Assembly (NCBI GenBank): GCA_030323885.1
Contig: CM059192.1
Span: 67,038,977 to 67,102,976 of the forward strand
DNA from: Branchipolynoe longqiensis
Taxonomy: Eukaryota; Annelida; Polychaeta; Phyllodocida; Polynoidae
Length of the DNA stretch: 64,000 bases
Reading direction: 5' to 3'
Under the pieces are notes generated by a model. That model searched no databases. It saw only the letters and a list, made by a program, of their open reading frames with translations, and was not told where the DNA came from. Of this stretch, positions 31,978 to 44,595 are shown in pieces (the stretch's first letter is position 1; each line of letters begins with the position of its first letter). Made by a program: the position numbers and the translations under genes.

Positions 31978-33475
31978 CCACAAACCAATATACATACTAA
32001 AAAAGAAAATAAGGAATGACAAGAGATCTGCCACCTACTGGGGACGCTCATACCAAAATTGTGATCAGAGAGAATTGGAAAACTCACTGCAGGAATTCAA
32101 CCAAAGAGAGCTCCTAGTGGAACAAGACCCAAACAAATGCTGGGAAATGCTTAACACAACAATAACAAAAGCAGCTGACATGCATTGACCCCTAGTAGAG
32201 CTCACTATTAGAACTAACACAGCTGGGTACCTTAATGATGAACTAACAGAACTACAACAAGACAGAGACTACTTCAGACACAAATTTGCAATATCAAAAG
32301 ACCCTGGAGATGAGTTCATAGACAAATGTATGACTGGGGAAACAAGAAATGAAGTCAGAAAAGCCAAAGCAAGATTCCTCCAAGACAAACTATACAAACA
32401 TCGAAACAATGCCAAAGAATGCTGGCATGTACTCAAACAGATTGTACCAGAAAACCAGACCAAAATTAGTAGCCTTACCAATGAAAAATCTGGCTATGTG
32501 ATACCTGATAACCTACTTACAGAAGAAATCAATAACTATTTCATCGAGATAGGAGAAAGGTTAGCCAGTAAATTTAACCGAGGAACAGCCCAACAAAAAT
32601 GTTTCCAAGCCAAACTAAATAACCACAACTATGATCTCCAAGAAACATCTTGTGATGAAATCCTAGACAGAACAAATCAAATATCATCCTATAAATCATC
32701 CGGTATAAAAGACATCAGTATTGTCCTGATAAAGATGGCGATAACAACATTAATTAGGGAATTCACACATATGTACAACTTAATAATTAAAACAGGCATC
32801 TTCCCTGATGCATGGAAAGTAGCTACAGTCACCCAAATCCCCAAGACCAATAACCCAAGATACTGCAGTGAACTGCGACCAATTTCAATCCTGCCACTTC
32901 CAGGAAAAATTATTGAACAGATTATACATGACCAAGTTAAAGCATTCCTTGAATCATCCAACTACCTGACCTACCAGCAAAATGGATTTAGGAAAAACAA
33001 ATCCACAACAGGGGCTCTGGCATCTCTACTGGATGAACTTTTGGGCAACATGGATAAAGGTGAACTAACAATCACTGTCTTCCTTGATTTCAAGAAGGCA
33101 TTTGATAGAATTGACCATGAGATCCTGATGCAGAAAGTAGCAAGAGCTTGATTAGGCAACAAAGCATATAATTTCTTCACAAATTATCTCAAGAATAGGA
33201 TGCAGTGCACAAAACTAAACAACAATGAGTCCACCACCCGTAGGGTCAAGACCGGGGTGGCACAGGGCTCCACTCTAGGACCCCTGCTATTCCTAATCTT
33301 TATTAATGACCTACCACTAGTATCTGAAAGAGCAACATTTACATTATTTGCTGATGATGCAGCACTCACAGTACACAACAGACATATTGTGGCAGCTGGA
33401 GAACTCTTCAACTCTAATCATGGCTCAGGTGAAAATGGGTTGCAAAATCCAAATGCAGATAACGTGTTTGTATAA
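31978..33475 (+). pseudogene. Non-LTR retrotransposon (LINE) reverse transcriptase, decayed
   Basis: One reading frame broken by in-frame TGA at 32186-32188 and at 33149-33151, and otherwise continuous for about 1.5 kb. It shows the LINE RT order: ...WKVATVTQIPK, then LRPISILP, QNGFRKNKSTTGAL, VFLDFKKAFDRIDH, GVAQGSTLGPLLFLIFIND and the active site FADDA. An apurinic endonuclease is absent (5' truncation) and the region after FADDA is cut short, ending near 33475. The clade is not certain; it is Jockey/CR1-like in general style. Dead copy. Confidence 0.85.
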
Positions 33476-33541
33476 TGTTGTTGTTGGAGCTTTATGTCCT
33501 TGCTAGATCTAAAGTCACATCATGATGGGTACCAACTTGTT
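33476..33541 (-). mobile_element. SINE-A tail interrupted by a second SINE-A
   Basis: GTTGTTGTTGGAGCTTTATG to GGGTACCAACTTG, then a complete second tail begins. Confidence 0.75.
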
Positions 33542-33815
33542 TGTTTGGTTGTTGTTGTTTTATGTCCTAGCAACATCTAAGGTCATATCAGGACGGGCAC
33601 TGACTTGTGACAGTGCACACTCATGACAACTTTATAGTGCTGCCCCATTGGGAGGCCAGGCCGCCAACACCATGACCTGATATCCCATTCAGTCACATTA
33701 TCCTGACACTGAGCCAACCAGTCCTTGCCCTATCCTAATAATGCTGAGTGCCTGGCAAGGAAGTGACAAGTATAAATTGTTATGTCACTCAACTCATTCG
33801 GCCATCCCGTCTGGA
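33542..33815 (-). mobile_element. SINE-A copy, minus
   Basis: Tail and body, joined by deletion to the head edge (AACTCATTCGGCCATCCCGT). Confidence 0.85.
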
Positions 33816-33834
33816 CTTTGCTTGTATAACCATC

Positions 33835-34190
33835 CTTAAAGCTGCATAGTCCGATGAAAATATCAAATTTTCAAAACCAAAACAATTATCTAAATGTAAT
33901 TCTACATATAGAACTTAGATACTGGTGCACCTATTAAACATTTGTCACCACACAGAAGGGAATACCGAGGCAATTGAATAGAACCTGTTACTGCAGAAGC
34001 CTATGCGGTCAGAGTTTTGGCGTGCTTGCCAAAATTAATTTTGCATGGTTCCACTTTAAATATCTCAAAAGTTAGCCACTTAAAATAAAAGTTACTTCAA
34101 GCTAAAGTAAGGTACATAATAACGATCAAGCTAATGTATTTATCTCAGAAAATTTCAGAAACTCAAAACCATCGGACTATGCAACTTTAA
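33835..34190 (+). mobile_element. TTAA-MITE, full length
   Basis: TTAAAGCTGCATAGTCCGAT to ATCGGACTATGCAACTTTAA. Confidence 0.9.
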
Positions 34191-34339
34191 GAAACACATT
34201 AAATTACAACCAACATATGGTGTTATAATGCTTCTCCTATTGCCTAACTTGAACTATGCGGGTGACCTCCAACACAGTAGTCTTTGTTTGAACTGTCCCT
34301 ACCACCATGAATAGCATGTGACAATAAAATGCTTGCTTG

Positions 34340-34742
34340 TTGAGGTCCTAGCAACATCTAGGGTCATCTAGCAACATCTACGGTCATACCAAGTCGGGTA
34401 CCGATTTGTGACAGTGTTTGTTTGTTGTTTTACATCCTAGCAATATAAAAGGTCATATCACGACAAGTACCAACTTGTGACAGTGCACACCCATGGTGAC
34501 ATTATAGTGCTTCCCCACTGGGCGACCAGGCCACTATCATCATGACCCAATATCCCACACAGTCACTTTATCCGGATATTGTGCAAACCAGTCCTTGTCC
34601 TATCCTATTAATGCCGAGCGCCAGGTTAGGTAGCAACAAGTATCAATTTTATAAGTCATTGGTTTGACTCGGGTGGGATTCGACCTCCCGACCTTATGCG
34701 CGGGAAGCCTGCATTCTACCGATTTGAGTACCGCGTGTCCAG
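34340..34742 (-). mobile_element. SINE-A copy with a nested or duplicated tail, minus
   Basis: A tail fragment with a duplicated CTAGCAACATCTA (34340-34417) precedes a complete SINE-A (34418-34742). Confidence 0.8.
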
Positions 34743-34787
34743 TGCACAACAATAATATCTACACACAGAGATCATACTATATTATAA

Positions 34788-34981
34788 TATACAGCGAAAC
34801 CCCATTATAACACGATCATCGGGGTCCATTCAACATCATCACGAAAACAGCAGGGTCACAGTAAATCGGGGTTCAGCTTACTGAATTACCTCTGATTAAA
34901 AGAATTCTGGTTCCTATGAATCATCACATGATATCCGAATTCGTGTTAAATCGGGGCGCGTTATAACAGGGTTTCACTGTA
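34788..34981. mobile_element. Tigger/pogo-like MITE (second family)
   Basis: Ends TACAGCGAAACCCCATTATA and the complement of TATAACAGGGTTTCACTGTA; TA-bounded. About 194 bp. Confidence 0.78.
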
Positions 34982-35397
34982 TTATTTTATACTATATATA
35001 AGAAGCCATCTTAAACACCCATATTCAACTACCTCTCAGAGGTTGGGGGGGATGGAAAATTAAAATAATTTTTTTTGCAATTTTCTTATCATATTAAATC
35101 GGATATGAAATGTATGTATCCTCTTCAGGAGAGGAACTGGCATATGTTATTTAGATTGAGGGAAACAATGTGATATGTTAGTAATGTGATATGTTAGTAG
35201 CGTGGTGGTTTGTATTTGGTTTGGCTAGACTAGATAAGTGGGGGTAACTGCGTGCAGTATCCGGGCACCTTGTTGTCATGTCATCGACTTGTCCTCGCAA
35301 CCCTCGAAACTTTCACGTCAGCACCAATCTTCTGTCCTAGTGTAGTCATTCTTCATATTAATTTTAACATGGGTCACGGGACCCAAACCCATGTTTT
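34982..35397. other. Unassigned stretch
   Basis: No gene; a short ATGTGATATGTTAGTA duplication near 35168-35200. Confidence 0.35.
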
Positions 35398-35690
35398 TTC
35401 GTGGTTTCGAACCCTGGTCGTGTCAAACCAATGATTTAAAAATGTATACTTGTCGCTTCCATAGCCTGGCGCTCGGCATTATTAGGATAGGGCAAGGACT
35501 TGTTGGCTCAATGTCAGGATAATGTGATTGAGTGGGAAATTGGGTCATGGTGCTTCCAGCCTGTCTCCCAGTGGGGCAGCACTATAAAGTCACCGTGAGT
35601 GGGCACTGCCACAAGTCGGTAGCCATCCTGATATGACCTTAGATGTAGCATAAACAACAACATAAAACTACAACAAACAAAACAAACTTA
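35398..35690 (+). mobile_element. SINE-A copy, plus
   Basis: Starts in box B (TTTCGAACCCTGGTCGTGTC), full body, tail AACAAACAAAACAAAC. Confidence 0.85.
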
Positions 35691-35944
35691 ACATAGGTAA
35701 TTTGCAACGGGGCTGGGGAGGGCTAGGATTATGCCTTATAACCTATTATAGCCTTTGAGTGTCCCTTATAACCTATTTAACCTTTGAGTATGCCTTATGA
35801 CCTATGTATTTCCATCAATCCCTTCCCTGCGTGATGTCACAGAATGGGCTACTTGAGCTCCAACCCAGGAGGTAAGAACTGTTCAAATTTCAATCCTGGA
35901 CCAATTATGGCAAATGTCTGACCCATCCATGGCTGGTAAGCTTG

Positions 35945-36287
35945 CTTGTTTGTTTGTGTGTTGTTGTTTTACATCTTAGCAACATCTAAGGTCATATCAG
36001 GATGGGTACCGACTTGTGACAGTATGCACTCATGGCGATTTTATAGTGCTGCCACAGTGGGAGACCAGGCCGCCAGCACCATGACCTGATATCCCACTCA
36101 GTCACATCATCCTGGCACTGAGCTAACCAATCCTTGACCTCTTCTAATAATGCTGAGCACCTGGCTAGGAAGCGACAAGTATCAATTTTTAAGTCATTGG
36201 TTTGACTCGACCAGGGTTCGAACCCACGATCCCACGGTCTACCAACATGGGAGACGGACGCTCTAACTCATTCGGCCATCCCATCTG
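35945..36287 (-). mobile_element. SINE-A copy, minus, full length
   Basis: Tail TTTGTTTGTGTGTTGTTGTT to head TTCGGCCATCCCATCTGG (TGGTAGATCGTGG head type). Confidence 0.9.
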
Positions 36288-36804
36288 GTAAGCAGTTAGT
36301 AGTGTTAAGTGCGGACATTTGTCAGCGCCGGAGCACTGGTCTTCCAGCCATCTTACTATTGGAATTGACATTCTAAATAATCTAAGTTTGGTCAGTGCTG
36401 TATTAGTCACAGCACCGATCCTGTAGAATTAAGCGAGTGGCTCCTGCTGTATAATGTACAGCACCAGTCACTGCGGTTCGGGCAAAAATGGGGAACAGCA
36501 CCGAGTAGAAGATGTATACTCGGGGCAACTCAAACAATCGTTGTGGGTTACATTTTCTCTCTTTTAAAACAAGCTAAGTTTATAGTTGACAAGACATTTT
36601 GTCTGTCTTATATAATGTTCAATTTGTTTAAACAGATTGATAGTTGTGTAGGATGTTTGGTGTGTTGATGGTTTGTTCATGATGGTTAAGGGTGGTGGCA
36701 GGGGAGGGGGCCCATTGGGGTGGCTGGTAGGGGGGAAAAACCCACAGGAGAGCAAGCGAGGATGCAAGGGGGGGGGGAGCAGGAGCTCAGGGCTTTGCTA
36801 GTAA
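36288..36804. other. Unassigned stretch
   Basis: A GCACC/GTGCTG-rich region at 36320-36500. No gene. Confidence 0.35.
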
Positions 36805-37196
36805 TTACTGTAGTAGTCGTTCAAGAGCCTGAATAACCAGGTGGGCTCTATATGCATTTTTGAAGGCAAGTATTGTTTCTGTTTCTCTGACTCTGATAGG
36901 GAGGTCATTCCACATGACACTACCTTTGTAGGTTGGTGCTCTGATATATTTATTTGTTGAAGGGTGTGGTACATTCGGCAGAGTGGAGGCTCCTCTTCTT
37001 GTTATTCTATTTGCGCGGTCAATGAATTTTTCATCTTTTGCGTGTTTGTGCATTAGTGCCATCAGGTGTAGGTCCCTTTGCTCTGAGAGAGTATCCTATT
37101 TTGCTTTCTTGTGCAATTCAGCCACACTGAGTATCTTGCATTGGTAAACTGTTCTCAGTGCTCGGTTCTGAATTCTTTGCATTTTGATATTTTGTT
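36805..37196 (-). pseudogene. LINE RT C-terminal fragment (3' part of broken copy)
   Basis: Minus-strand frame reading MQRIQNRALRTVY, one in-frame stop near 37098, then MALMHKHAKDEKF, ITRRGASTLPN, YKGSVMWNDLPIRVRE and FKNAYRAHL. This is the usual C-terminus of Jockey/CR1-like RT proteins. It continues the fragment at 37535-37768 across an inserted LINE. Confidence 0.75.
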
Positions 37197-37206
37197 ATTT
37201 TGTTCA

Positions 37207-37513
37207 ATCAATCAATAGTTCTGTCCTCTAGTCGAGGGTTGGATGCAATGGTTCTCCACTTGTCCCGATGGTGTGCTGTTCTGATAGACTGTGAATAATT
37301 CAAGCCTGTCCACTGTGAAATATTTGTAAACCATGATGTTCTTGGTCTCCCTCTCCCTCTGCTGCCATTCACCTTCCCTTCCAACAATGTACGGTATATT
37401 GAACTCTGACGAATGATGTGGCGAAAATAAATAAGTTTCTTTGTCTGTATAGTGGCAAACAAGCTTTTCTTATTTTTAATTTTTCTGAGAACTTCTTTGT
37501 TGGTGATCTTCTT
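37207..37513 (-). pseudogene. RTE-like LINE C-terminal fragment, nested
   Basis: Minus-strand frame WTKKITNKEVLRKI, IQTKKLIYFRHIIRQ, GSRGRGRPRTSWFTNISQWT, HHRDKWR. This tail is typical of RTE-like proteins. The 3' end is an ATTG tandem (near 37205), as RTE elements often have. It interrupts the other LINE. Confidence 0.7.
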
Positions 37514-37534
37514 TGTCCATGATATATTGTTTTG

Positions 37535-37768
37535 TTAAGAGTTCATGATGTCATTGTAATCTAAAACAGGCAATATTGTAGTCTTGTACAGGAGCAGTGC
37601 AGTGTTTTCACTTATGAATTTCCTTAATTTCCTAAATGTTGTCAGTTTTAGTGCCAAAGTTTGATTCAGTCTCGCCAATTGTCGGTTCCCATTTAGAGTG
37701 GAGTCAAGAGTTGTGCCCAGGTATTTGTAGGAGTCCACTTCACGAAGTACGGTTCCACCCAGCAGCAT
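37535..37768 (-). pseudogene. LINE RT thumb fragment (5' part of broken copy)
   Basis: LLGGTVLREVDSYKYLGTTL, then LTTFRKLRKFISENTALLLY and TTILPVLDYNDI, where the RTE-like insertion starts. Frame continues at 37196. Confidence 0.75.
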
Positions 37769-38039
37769 TTGCTATTCTCTCTAACCTACCATTGTTTATA
37801 TTGGGTTTTCGTTGGTGTTGCAGGAATGAAGTTCTCTTGCTGACATCACAGGGTGAGGCCACCCGCAATAGGCCCGGTACAAAGGTAAGTGTTCACTTTG
37901 CGTTGCGCTACACCTGATAGTTATACTCACGAGATGTTAAAAGCTGCCAGATAGGCAAATGGAAATCAGCCTCACCAACTGGATTGATAATAAACTGACG
38001 CAGGTTTTGCTCGGATTTAAGAAGGGTATTCACTGCTAC

Positions 38040-39290
38040 TCTGGATACAGATGAATCTACAGCTACAGTTACAGCTATTGTCACAACTATAGCTACAGCT
38101 ACAGCTATTGCTACAACGACAGCTATTGTTACAGCTACAGCTATTGCTACAGTTACAGGTACAGATATTTCTGCAGCTGCAGCTACTGCTACAGCTACAG
38201 TTGCAGCTATTGCTACAGCTACAGTTACAGCTATTGCTACAGCTACAGCTATTACTACAGCTACAGCTATTACTACAGCTACAGCTATTACCACAGTTAC
38301 AGCTACTGATATTGCTACAGCTATAGGTATTGCTACAGCTACAGTTATTGCTACAGCTTCAGCTACTGCTATAGCTCAGCTACTGCTACTGCTATCGCTA
38401 CAACTACAGCTATTGCTACAGCAACAGCTACTGCTACATCTACATATACAGCTACAGCTATTGTGACAGCTAGAGCTACAGCTACTGCAACAGCTACATC
38501 TATTGGTACAGCTACAGCTATTGCTACAGCGAGAGCTCTTGCTACAGTGACAGCTATTGCTACAGATACATCTACAGCTATTGCTACAGCTATTGCTACA
38601 GCTATTGCTACAGCTATTGCTACAGCTATTGCTACAGCTATTGCTACAGTTACAGCTATTGCTACAGCTACAGTTACAGTTATTGCTACAGCGACATATA
38701 TTGCCACTGCTACAGCTACAGGTAAAGCTATTTCTACAGCTACAGTTACAGCTATTGCTACAGCTACAGATATTACTACAGCTACATATATTGCTACAGC
38801 CACAGCTACAGCTACAGCTACTACTACAGATACATCAACTGCTATTGCTACAGGTATAGCTATTGCTACATCAACAGCTATTGCTACAGCTACAGCTATT
38901 GCTACAGGTACAGCTACAGCTATTGCTACAGCTAGAGCTACAGCTACTGCTACTGCTACAGCTACAACCATTGCTACAGCTACAGCTATTGCTACAGCTC
39001 CTGCTACAGCTACAGCTACAGCTACAGCTATTGCTACAACTACAGCTATTGCTACAGCTAGAGCTATTCCTACAGTGACAGCTATTGCTACAGCTACAGC
39101 TAGAGCTATTGCGACAGCTACTGCTACAGCTACAGCTATTGCTACATCTACAACTACATCTACAGCTACAGGTATTGCTACAGTTACAGCTACAGCTATT
39201 CCTACATGTATATCTACAGCTACTGGCACAGCTACAGCTATTTCTAAAGTTACAGCTCCATCTACTGCTACAGCTACAATTTAGCTACAG
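38040..39290 (+). repeat. TACAGC hexanucleotide array
   Basis: TACAGC/TATTGC units, with 12- and 18-bp sub-patterns such as ACAGCTATTGCT. Because the unit is six bases, all frames stay open on both strands over long runs (Val-Ala, Thr-Ala, Leu-Gln), which is not evidence of coding. Confidence 0.95.
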
Positions 39291-39700
39291 TTACAGCTTA
39301 ACTATGGATACATATACAGCTTAGATACAGCTTAGCTACAGCTTAGCTACAGCTACAGCTACATACAGCTTAGCTACAGCTACAATTTAGCTACAGTTAC
39401 AGCTTAGCTGTGGATACATATACAGCTTAGATACAGCTTAGCTACAGCTTAACTACAGCTACAGCTACATACAGCTTAGCTACAGCTACAATTTAGCTAC
39501 AGTTACAGCTTAGCTATGGATACATACACAGCTTAGATACAGCTTAGCTACAGCTGAACTACAGCTACAGCTACATACAGCTTAGCTACAGCTACAATTT
39601 TGCTACAGTTACAGCTTAGCTATGGATACATACACAGCTTAGATACAGCTTAGCTACAGCTTAACTACAGCTACAACTCCAGCTATATTTCCATCTGTAG
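39291..39700 (+). repeat. Higher-order repeat (about 115 bp) derived from TACAGC
   Basis: Units start at TAGCTACAGTTACAGCTT, followed by TATGGATACATATACAGC and AGATACAGCTTAGC; three to four copies. Now contains stops (TAG in CTTAGC). Confidence 0.85.
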
Positions 39701-39814
39701 CTCCAGTTCCAGCTACACCCCACCACTCCCAACCATAACAGTGCATCGTGTACATGACCTCCTGGTCCGTGTGTGCCCAGGCCGACAATAATTGACGTGC
39801 ATTCACAGTCTACA

Positions 39815-42800
39815 TGTCTCCTACGTGCACCAGTCTACATGTCTCCTACCCACATTCACAGGCACCAGTCTACATGTCCCCATCCCACATTCACAGACAC
39901 CAGTCTACATGTCTCCTACCCACATACATATGCACCAGGCTACATGTCCCCATCCCACATTCACAGGCACCAGTCTACATGTCCCCATCCCACATTCACA
40001 GACACCAGTCTACATGTCCCCATCCAACATTCACAGGCACCAGTCTACACTGTCCCCTACCCACAGTCACAGGCACCAGTCTACATGTTCCCTACCCACA
40101 TTCACAGGCACCAGTCTACATGTCTCCTACCCACATTCACCAGCACTAGTCTACATGTCCCCATCCTACATTCACAGGCACCAGTCTACATCTCCCCTAC
40201 CCACATTCAGAGGCACCAGTATACATGTCCCCATCCCACATTCACAGACACCAGTCTACATGTCTCCTACCCAGATTCACAGACACCAGTCTACATGTCT
40301 CCTACCCACATTCACAGGCACCAGTCTACATGTCCCCATCCCACATTCACAGACACCATTCTATATGTCTCCTACCCACATTCACAGGCACCAGTCTACA
40401 TGTCCCCTACCCACATTCACAGGCACCAGTCTACATGTCCCCTACCCACATTCACAGGCACCAGTCTACATGTCCCCTACCCACATTCACAGACACCAGT
40501 CTACATGTCCCCATCCCACATTCACAGACACCAGTCTACATGTCCCCATCCCACATTCACAGGCACCAGTCTACATCTCCCCTACCCACATTCAGAGGCA
40601 CCAGTCTAAATGTCCCCATCCCACATTCACAGACACCAGTCTACATGTCTCCTACCCACATTCACAGACACCAGTCTACATGTCTCCTACCCACATTCAC
40701 AGGCACCAGTCTACATGTCCCCATCCCACATTCACAGACACCAGTCTATATGTCTCATACCCACATTCACAGGCATCAGTCTACATGTCCCCATCCCACA
40801 TTCACAGGCAGCCTACCCACATACACATGCACCAGTCTACATGTCCCCATCCCACAGTCCCAGACACCAGTCTACATGTCCCCATCCAACATTCACAGGC
40901 ACCAGTCTACATGTCCCCTACCCACATTCCCAGGCACCAGTCTAAATGTCTCCTACCCACATTCACAGGCACCAGTCTACATGTCTCCTACCCATATTCA
41001 CAGACACCAGTCTACATGTCCCCATCCCACATTCACAGACACCAGTCTACATGTCCCCATCCCACATTCACAGATACCAGTCTACATGTCCCCTACCCAC
41101 ATTCACAGACACCAGTCTACATGTCCCCTACCCACGTTCAGAGGCACCAGTCTAAATGTCCCCATCCCACATTCACAGACACCAGTCTACATGTCTCCTA
41201 CCCACATTCACAGACACCAGTCTACATGTCTCCTACCCACATTCACAGACATCAGTCTACATGTCCTCTACCCACATTCACAGGCACCAGTCTACATGCC
41301 CCCATCCCACATTCAGAGACACCAGTCTACAGGTCTCCTACCCACATACACAGGCACCAGTCTAAATGTCCCCTACCCACATTCACAGGCACCAGTCTAC
41401 ATGTCTCCTACCCACATTCACAGGCATCAGTCTACATGTCTCCTACCCACATTCACAGACACCAGCTTACATGTCCCCATCCCACATTAGCAGACACCAG
41501 TCTACAGGTCTCCTACCCACATACACAGGCACCAGTCTACATGCCTCCTACCCACATTCACAGGCACCAGTCTACATATCTCCTACCCACATTCACAGGC
41601 ACCAGTCTACATGTCCCCATGCTACATTCACAGGCACCAGTCTACATGTCCCCATCCCACATTCACAGGCACCAGTCTACATGTCCCCATCCCACATTCA
41701 CAGACACCAGTCTACATGTCCCCATCCCACATTCACAGACACCAGTCTACATGTCCCCTACCCACATTCACAGGCACCAGTCTACATGTCCCCATCCCAC
41801 ATTCACAGACACCAGTCTACATGTCTCCTACCCACATGCACATGCACCAGTCTACATGTCCCCATCCCACATTCACAGGCACCAGTCTACATGTCCCCTA
41901 CCCACATTCACAGGCACCAGTCTACATGTCCCCTACCCACATTCACAGGCACCAGTCTACATGTCTCCTACCCACATTCACAGGCACCAGTCTACATGTC
42001 CCCTACCCACATTCACCAGTACCAGTCTACATGTCCCCTACCCACATTCACAGGCACCAGTCTACATGTCTCCTATCCACATACACAGGCACCAGTCTAC
42101 ATGTCCCCTACCCACATTCACAGACACCAGTCTACATGTCCCCATCCCACATTCACAGACACCAGTCTACATGTCTCCTACCCACATACAAATGCACCAG
42201 TCTACATGTCCCCATCCCACATTCACAGGCACCAGTCTACATGTCCCCTACCCACATTCAGAGACACCAGTCTACATGTCCCCATCCCACATTCACAGGC
42301 ACCAGTCTACATGTCCCCTACCCACATTCAGAGACACCATCCCACATTCACATGCACCAGTCTACATGTCCCCTACCCACATTCAGAGACACCAGTCTAC
42401 ATGTCCCCATCCCACATTCACAGACACCAGTCTACATGTCTCCTACCCACATACACATGCACCAGTCTACATGTCCCCATCCCACATTCACAGGCACCAG
42501 TCTACATGTCCCCTACCCACATTCAGAGACACCAGGCTACATGTCCCCATCCCACATTCACAGGCACCAGTCTACATGTCCCCATCCCACATTCACAGAC
42601 ACCAGTCTACAGGTCCCCTACCCACATTCACAGACACCAGTCTACATGTCTTCTACCCACAGGCACAGGTACCAGTCTACATGTATCCTGCCCACAAACA
42701 CATGCACCAGTCTACATGTCCCCATCCCACATTCACAGGCACCAGTCTACATGTCTCCTACCCACATTCACAGGCACCAGTCTACATGTCCCCTACCCAC

Positions 42801-43262
42801 AGTCACAGGCACCAGTCTACATGTCCCCATCCCACATTCACAGGCACCAGTCTACATGTCCCCTACCCACATTCACAGCCACCAGTCTACATGTCCCCAC
42901 CCCACATTCACCAGCACCAGTCTACATGTCTCCTACCCACATTCACAGACACCCGTCTACATGTGCCCTACCCACATTCACAGCCACCAGTCTACATGTC
43001 CCCTACCCACATACACAGGCACCAGTCCACATGTCTCCTACCCACATTCACAGCCACCAGTCTACATGTGTCCTACCCACATTCACAGACACCCGTCTAC
43101 ATGTCCCCTACCCACATTCACAGGCACCAGTCTACATGTCCCCTACCCACATACACAGGCACCAGTCTACATGTCTCCTACCCACATTCACAGCCACCAG
43201 TCTACATGTCTCCTACCCACATTCACAGGCATCAGTCTACATGTCTCCTACCCACATTCACA
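39815..43262 (+). repeat. 35-bp minisatellite (ACCAGTCTACATGTCCCCTA + 15)
   Basis: About 98 units of ACCAGTCTACATGTCCCCTA followed by CCCACATTCACAGGC, with common variants CCATCCCACA, TCTCCTACCC and CAGACACC. All three forward frames are open through most of the array since no frame of the unit holds a stop and 35 is not a multiple of three. The long predicted proteins (up to 1247 residues, 35-residue period) are therefore expected from sequence alone. Rarer units with CATACACATGCACC recur at 39921, 40811, 41831, 42182, 42449 and 42691, a sign of larger duplications. Confidence 0.95.
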
Positions 43263-44130
43263 GAACTCACCACCCTACCCCTCCCCCCGCCCCCCGCCCC
43301 CCGCCCCACCTCCCTCAGCCCGGCCGCGCAGGACCCCGTAGACGTGACGCTAATCCCACTGGTCGCGGATTGTGAATTTCCCCCCCCCCTCAACTTCTTC
43401 CCCCAATCCTCCCCCCAATCCCCCACTCCCCACTGCTCTCCCCACTCCCCCACTTCCCGACTCCCCTACTCTCCCCACTTCCCCCTTCCCCCCACCATTC
43501 CTCCCCTTTTCCAGCTGTCAGATAATGGGGTTTGACCCCGGGTGTAAAACCAGGTAAAACCGGATGTAGAACTAGAACCTGACCTTACACCAGCATTCGG
43601 TAGTCGATGACGGTCCCCTTGTCCGCCGATCCTATTATATTATATTACTTTATTGGGGTTTTACATCCCGGGATCATATTAGGAGAGGTACCGACTTGTG
43701 CAAATGCTCACTGATATTAACATATATATTACAAGTGGACATGCCGAGCTCTGTGCTACTGCAACGGCCTCTTTCACTTAGGCCAAATATATTTTTTTAA
43801 GTTGGTGATCATCCCTTTGATCACACAAATGAGAGTCTGGCAGTTGGCTTTTATTTGATTCCCCCCCCCCCCCCCCAGTATTTAAATACAAAAATGTGAC
43901 CACCCTAGACTGATAAAAGGATTACATGTCATTCACATAGACATCACAATGTTTTCAGTCAAACAATGAACACTGTATTCTCATTTAGAAATGTATCATT
44001 TCATACATTTCTAGCCTGTTGTATTTTTCCCAGGTTAAATCTTTTCCCCCGGGTTTTGTACAAACCACCAATTCAATTGCCATATTTTCCGGGTTTTCTT
44101 TGGCAGGCCATCCTCATCTATGTTCCTTCT
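43263..44130. other. C/T-rich tract and unassigned sequence
   Basis: 43263-43515 is strongly pyrimidine-rich, directly after the minisatellite. 43640-43710 looks like a worn SINE-A tail on minus. C-run at 43861-43876. No gene. Confidence 0.45.
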
Positions 44131-44142
44131 TTCTTTCGCCAG

Positions 44143-44205
44143 CCTGCCCTGATACGACCTTAAATGTGGCTAGGACGAATAACCCCAACAAGCAAGCAAG
44201 CAAAC
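44143..44205 (+). mobile_element. SINE-A tail fragment
   Basis: CCTGATACGACCTTAAATGT, then AACAAGCAAGCAAGCAAAC. Confidence 0.65.
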
Positions 44206-44464
44206 GATCTTGCCATCATTGATCATCCATTATTGATCAGCTATTGACCGTTTCCCGGCGACGTGTGTTACCAAGAGGCATCCATTTAACAACTGAAACG
44301 TAGCAGAGTTCAGTGTGGGTTAATGTGGTTTTATGTTCCAGCAACCTTAAAGGCCACATCACCTTTTATGATAGTTCTATAACCATACCTCCTCACTAGA
44401 AGTTAGATTGATTGATTGATTGATTGGTGGTTTCTTTACGCCGTGTCGGCAGCATAGGCCATTT

Positions 44465-44530
44465 TCACGGCGATTAGAAGTTAGATGTTGCCAGGATGCA
44501 AAACCCCAACAAACAACGAACAAACAAAAA
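44465..44530 (+). mobile_element. SINE-A tail fragment
   Basis: TTAGATGTTGCCAGGATGCA, then CAAACAAACGAACAAAC-like tail. Confidence 0.6.
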
Positions 44531-44595
44531 TCTGTGGACGTACATATAGATCAATTATCAGTAAATAATTGGAATTAAGTATGAGTGTAATCATG

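Noticed and set aside
32186..33151. The two LINE TGA codons as selenocysteine or readthrough signals
   Set aside because: No family precedent and simple CGA to TGA mutation explains them in a truncated copy.
38369..39284. Val-Ala and Thr-Ala repeat proteins on both strands
   Set aside because: Hexanucleotide repeat; every frame is open.
39792..43535. Very long plus-strand frames (up to 1247 codons) rich in His, Pro, Ser, Thr
   Set aside because: All three frames of a 35-bp minisatellite are open at once and give the same 35-residue period; openness follows from the unit, not from coding.
43232..43557. Pro-rich frame after the 35-bp array
   Set aside because: Pyrimidine-rich low-complexity sequence without motif.
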